NCBI RefSeq assembly: GCF_014649735.1
Contig: NZ_BMTP01000018.1
Location: 1-64,000 of the forward strand
Direction of reading: 5' to 3'
Source of the DNA: Streptomyces lavendofoliae
GTDB lineage: Bacteria > Actinomycetota > Actinomycetes > Streptomycetales > Streptomycetaceae
DNA length: 64,000 nucleotides
Shown one piece after another: positions 61,148-64,000 of the stretch. A model generated the notes under the pieces. The model made no database searches and was not told where the DNA came from. It saw nothing but the letters and a program-made list of their open reading frames with translations. Position numbers and translations under genes: made by a program. Every line of letters begins with the position of its first letter. The stretch's first letter is position 1.

Positions 61148-61810
61148 GTGAAGAGCCCGGGTGCGAAGGCGAAGCGCATGCCGCGCGCCGTGCGCGAGCA
61201 GCAGATGCTGGACGCGGCCGTGCGGACCTTCGGACAGCGGGGCTACCGTGCCGCGTCGATGGACGAGATCGCCGAACTCGCGGGCGTGTCCAAGCCGTTG
61301 GTCTACCTCTACCTGAACTCCAAGGAAGAGCTCTTCACCGCCTGCATCCGCCGCGAGGCCGCCGCGCTGGTCGCCGCCGTGCGCGACGCGGTGGAGGCGG
61401 ACGCCGCCGGGCCGGGCACGCCGGCCGACCGGCAGCTGTGGGCGGGCCTCACCGCCTTCTTCACGCACACCGCCGAGAACCCGGACGGCTGGGCGGTGCT
61501 GCACCAGCAGGCCCGTACGCACGGGGAGCCGTTCGCGGCGGAGGTGGCGGCGATGCGGGCCGAGATCGCGGCCTTCGTGACCGGTCTGATCGGCGAGGCG
61601 GCCCGGGAGGCGCACCAGGACCCGGCGTTCGGCGACCGGGACGTGTCCGGGCTCGCCCAGGCCCTGGTGGGCGCGGCGGAGTCGCTGGCGCAGTGGGCCA
61701 ACGAGACGCCCGGGGTGTCGGCCAAGGAGGCGGCCGCGACCCTGATGAACTTCGCCTGGGCGGGCCTGGGCAGCCTCATGGACGGGCGGCGCTGGTCACC
61801 GTCCCGGTGA
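61148..61810 (+). CDS. TetR-family regulator of a lipid gene group
   Basis: A 220-residue repressor. The helix-turn-helix covers residues about 15-60 (EQQMLDAAVRTFGQRGYRAA and SMDEIAELAGVSKPLVYLYL). The C-terminal ligand-binding part carries FFTHTAENPDGWAVLHQQAR. GTG 61148 has AGGAGG nine bases upstream. It converges with the MaoC gene (35-base overlap), and a like-sequence operator lies before the acyl-CoA ligase gene, so it probably controls fatty acid or acyl-CoA genes. Ligand unknown, perhaps an acyl-CoA. Confidence 0.88.
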   Translation: MKSPGAKAKRMPRAVREQQMLDAAVRTFGQRGYRAASMDEIAELAGVSKPLVYLYLNSKEELFTACIRREAAALVAAVRDAVEADAAGPGTPADRQLWAGLTAFFTHTAENPDGWAVLHQQARTHGEPFAAEVAAMRAEIAAFVTGLIGEAAREAHQDPAFGDRDVSGLAQALVGAAESLAQWANETPGVSAKEAAATLMNFAWAGLGSLMDGRRWSPSR

Positions 61811-62675
61811 GGTGGACCCGGTCGCCGTCGCGCAGCTGGAAGACGTCGCCCCCGGCGGCGTACGTCAGGCGGGCCGGGAGCAGGACGGGCGCCTTGAAGT
61901 CGGCGCGTACGCGGACGTGGCGGGGTGCGGGGTCCTGCTCGGCCAGGCAGCGGGCGAAGGTCCACATGCCGTGGGCGACCGGCCGGGGGTAGCCGAAGAG
62001 CCGGGCGGTGAGCGGGTACAGGTGGATCGGGTTGCGGTCGCCCGAGACGCCGCCGTACCGGCGGCCCAGCCCGGCGTCGAGGTGCCACTCGGCGCGGGCA
62101 CGCGGACCGGTGGGGTGGTCCGGTGCGGGGGTTTTCTGGGCGGGGTGGTCCGGTGCGGGGGGACGCACGGCCGGGGCGGGCGGGCGGTGGCGGGCGAGGT
62201 AGCCGCTGCGGGACTCCCAGACCGGCTCGCCCGCCACCCGCGCCTCGGTGGTGACGGTGGCCTCGGTACCCCGCCGGTGCGGGGCCGTCCCGGTCACCGC
62301 GACGGTCAACTCCAGCCTCTCGTACGGGCGCGGCGGCCGGTGCTGGACGACCTCGATCCAGGTGTGCACCAGCCCGAGCAGCGGCAGCGGGAAGTCCCGC
62401 GCGGCCATCAGCCGCATGGCGAGCGGGAACGCCAGGACGTGCGGGTACGGCAGCGGCACCGGTCCCGGCGCCGGTCCCCGGTCGGGGAACCCGCACACCC
62501 GGGCGTACGCCCCGAGGCGCGCCGGGTCGATCCGTACGTCCGTGGCGACGTACCGCCGGCCGGGCACGCCGGCATCGGGGCCGCCGGGACGGGGGCCGCC
62601 ACGGCCGGGGCGCTTGAACGGTGAGCGGAGGGCTCCGGCGGCGAGCGTGAGCGGCAGGCTCGTCAGGTCCGTCAT
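61776..62675 (-). CDS. MaoC-type dehydratase, tandem hotdog domains
   Basis: A 299-residue protein with two hotdog domains. The N-terminal one (residues about 45-165) includes LPYPHVLAFPLAMRLMAARD. The C-terminal MaoC-type hydratase domain has the active-site GVSGDRNPIHLYPLTARLFG (Asp and His) and AHGMWTFARCLAE. The two are joined by a linker repeating PAPDHP twice, which matches a 19-base direct repeat in the DNA. It is a candidate enoyl-CoA hydratase or (R)-hydroxyacyl-ACP dehydratase. ATG 62675 is used. It overlaps the end of the TetR gene. Confidence 0.82.
   Translation of the reverse strand: MTDLTSLPLTLAAGALRSPFKRPGRGGPRPGGPDAGVPGRRYVATDVRIDPARLGAYARVCGFPDRGPAPGPVPLPYPHVLAFPLAMRLMAARDFPLPLLGLVHTWIEVVQHRPPRPYERLELTVAVTGTAPHRRGTEATVTTEARVAGEPVWESRSGYLARHRPPAPAVRPPAPDHPAQKTPAPDHPTGPRARAEWHLDAGLGRRYGGVSGDRNPIHLYPLTARLFGYPRPVAHGMWTFARCLAEQDPAPRHVRVRADFKAPVLLPARLTYAAGGDVFQLRDGDRVHLTGTVTSAARP
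62112..62160. repeat. In-frame 30-base direct repeat within the MaoC gene
   Basis: GGGGTGGTCCGGTGCGGGG occurs at 62112-62130 and again at 62142-62160. The 30-base spacing keeps frame and encodes a repeated PAPDHP in the linker between the hotdog domains. It is likely a slippage-generated insertion. Confidence 0.75.
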
Positions 62676-62843
62676 CGCGACGTCGCGTCCCGCTCGCCCA
62701 ATCGCGCCGGAGGGGCGGCGGTGGCGTCCGGCGCGACGGCCGCCCGGTCCCCGTGGCCGTGACCCGGGAGGCCGCCGGATCCCGTGGCGGTGAGGTGCGG
62801 ATGGCGGTCGGCCATTGTCCTGGCTCCCTGCTCGGCCCTAGAT

Positions 62844-62857
62844 TTACTCCTGAGTAA
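62844..62857. promoter_or_regulatory. Candidate TetR operator, site 2
   Basis: TTACTC-CT-GAGTAA is a perfect 14-base inverted repeat, with another TTACTC at 62860-62865. It lies 82 bases before the acyl-CoA ligase start, in the gap to the MaoC gene, so one site could serve both. It shares an ACTnCyGAGTA core with the site before the TetR gene. The 264-base gap has no gene. Confidence 0.6.
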
Positions 62858-62939
62858 GGTTACTCAAAGGTCAGGACCTGGTCGAGGGTGCCGCCGCGAG
62901 CGGCCCCTCTCGCCCCCGGCCCGCCCGAAGGAGCCGCAC

Positions 62940-64000
62940 GTGACAGACGCCTCGCCCCAGCCGCCGCACGAAGTCTCCGTACCGCCCCTCGTCCCGCCCG
63001 TGACGGACGGCTCCCTCGCCGACATCCCGTTCGACAACGCCCGCCAGGCGCCCGCCGCCCCGGTCCTCAGCCGCAAGGACGCCGGGGGAGTGTGGCGCGA
63101 CGTGTCCGCCGCCGGCTTCGCCGCCGAAGTCCTCGCGGTGGCCAAGGGACTTGTCGCCGAGGGCCTGCGCCCGGGTGACCGACTGGCCGTCATGGCCCGG
63201 ACGACGTACGAGTGGACGCTGCTGGACTTCGCCGCCTGGGCCGCCGGACTGGTCACCGTCCCCGTCTACCCGACGTCCTCCGCCTTCCAGGCCCGCTGGA
63301 TCCTCCAGGACTCCGGGGCGGCGGCCTGCGCCGTGGAGACCATGGACCAGGCCCGGCTGATCAGCACCGAGCGGCAGCGGATGCCCGGGCTGAGGCACCT
63401 GTGGGTCCTCGACAACGGCGCGATCGGCACGCTCCGGCAGGCGGGCCACCGCGTACCCGACGGGGTGGTCACCGCCCGGCGGGCCGGTCTGTCACCGGAC
63501 ACGATCGCCACCCTGATCTACACCTCCGGCACCACCGGCCGCCCCAAGGGCTGCGTCCTCACCCACGCCAACTTCTTCGCGGAGGTGGACAACGCGGTCG
63601 AACTGCTGCACCCGGTCTTCAGGTCCGTCAGCAAGGAGCCGGCCTCCACCCTGCTCTTCCTGCCCCTCTCCCACGTGTTCGGCCGGATGGTCGCCATCGG
63701 CTGCCTCCGCGCCCGGGTGCGCCTCGGGCACGCGCCGTCCATCCGGACCGAGGACCTGCTCGCCGACCTGGCGGGCTTCCGGCCCACGTTCCTGCTGGCC
63801 ATCCCGTACGTCCTGGAGAAGGTCCACAACACCGGCCGCGCCACCGCCGAGCGGATGGGCCGCGCCGCCTCCTTCGACCGGGCGGCGGCGATCGCCCGGC
63901 GGTACGGCGAGGCCGTGGAGGCCGCGCAGCACGGCACCGGCCCCGGCCCGTCGCTCGGTCTGCGGGCCGCCCGGGCCCTGTACGACCCGCTGGTCTACCG
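62940..64000 (+). CDS. Long-chain acyl-CoA synthetase (AMP-binding), 3' end beyond window
   Basis: The first 353 residues of an ANL-superfamily ligase (FadD/FadD15 type, usually about 600 residues). The reading frame is open to the right edge. The P-loop TLIYTSGTTGRPKGCVLTHA (about residues 192-211) binds ATP and marks A3. FLPLSHVFGRMVAIGCL and the N-terminal RPGDRLAVMARTTYEWTLLD are typical of the VLACS/FadD15 subgroup that activates long-chain fatty acids. GTG 62940 has AAGGAG six bases upstream. A TetR-like operator lies in its promoter region. Truncated only by the window end. Confidence 0.9.
   Translation, partial: MTDASPQPPHEVSVPPLVPPVTDGSLADIPFDNARQAPAAPVLSRKDAGGVWRDVSAAGFAAEVLAVAKGLVAEGLRPGDRLAVMARTTYEWTLLDFAAWAAGLVTVPVYPTSSAFQARWILQDSGAAACAVETMDQARLISTERQRMPGLRHLWVLDNGAIGTLRQAGHRVPDGVVTARRAGLSPDTIATLIYTSGTTGRPKGCVLTHANFFAEVDNAVELLHPVFRSVSKEPASTLLFLPLSHVFGRMVAIGCLRARVRLGHAPSIRTEDLLADLAGFRPTFLLAIPYVLEKVHNTGRATAERMGRAASFDRAAAIARRYGEAVEAAQHGTGPGPSLGLRAARALYDPLVY

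Overview
The window is chromosomal DNA from a high-GC actinobacterium, almost certainly a Streptomyces. The evidence is the third-position GC bias, frequent GTG/TTG starts, the bldN-rsbN developmental sigma/anti-sigma pair, a Rex-hemACD operon with an intact Rex operator, a class I lysyl-tRNA synthetase, and futalosine-pathway menaquinone genes. I see no rRNA, tRNA, CRISPR array, transposase or prophage. Most of the many long antisense reading frames are GC-bias shadows.

Layout. 0-7 kb: a HAD hydrolase, an MFS exporter, an AcuC-like deacetylase, a phosphatase-like protein, a small excisionase-type DNA-binding protein, a 32-residue ribosomal protein bS22, an NAD-dependent epimerase and a lysophospholipid acyltransferase. 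7-10.7 kb (minus strand): rsbN, bldN and a SerB-like HAD protein. 10.7-17.6 kb: a glutaredoxin-like protein, then the heme operon rex-hemA-hemC-hemD with ATGA/TTGA overlaps, followed by hemB. 17.8-21.4 kb: DUF4253 and DUF4232 proteins, a newly noticed 32-residue membrane peptide, and a membrane-anchored HTH protein. 21.4-30 kb: divergent argS and lysS, a DUF2637 membrane protein, two DUF3558-like lipoproteins and rtcB. 30-37 kb is more accessory: SDR, AAA ATPase, FAD monooxygenase with a divergent TetR gene and a four-copy operator array, a Mut7-C protein and a GNAT. 37-45 kb: hemL plus a histidine phosphatase, then the System II cytochrome c maturation operon (resA-ccdA-resB-ccsB). 45-51 kb: an orphan periplasmic-binding-protein-like receptor coupled to a P-loop NTPase, and a deaminase/2OG-oxygenase pair. 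51-57 kb: menaquinone genes (UbiD-, UbiA- and UbiX-like, an Lrp regulator, mqnE). 57-64 kb: a cysteine-rich leader peptide before a DAACS symporter, a subtilisin, and a TetR/MaoC/acyl-CoA ligase group.

Together the genes cover heme synthesis (hemA, B, C, D, L), heme attachment to cytochrome c, and menaquinone synthesis. All three feed respiration, with Rex as the NADH/NAD+ sensor on the heme operon. The most promising less-described items are: a leaderless Cys-rich leader peptide with operator-like repeats before the symporter, implying cysteine-controlled attenuation of a cystine-type transporter; the receptor-NTPase pair; an upstream ORF repeating the hemL N-terminus; the phased four-site TetR operator; a near-perfect 18-bp palindrome before the Lrp gene; and a small unannotated-type membrane peptide.
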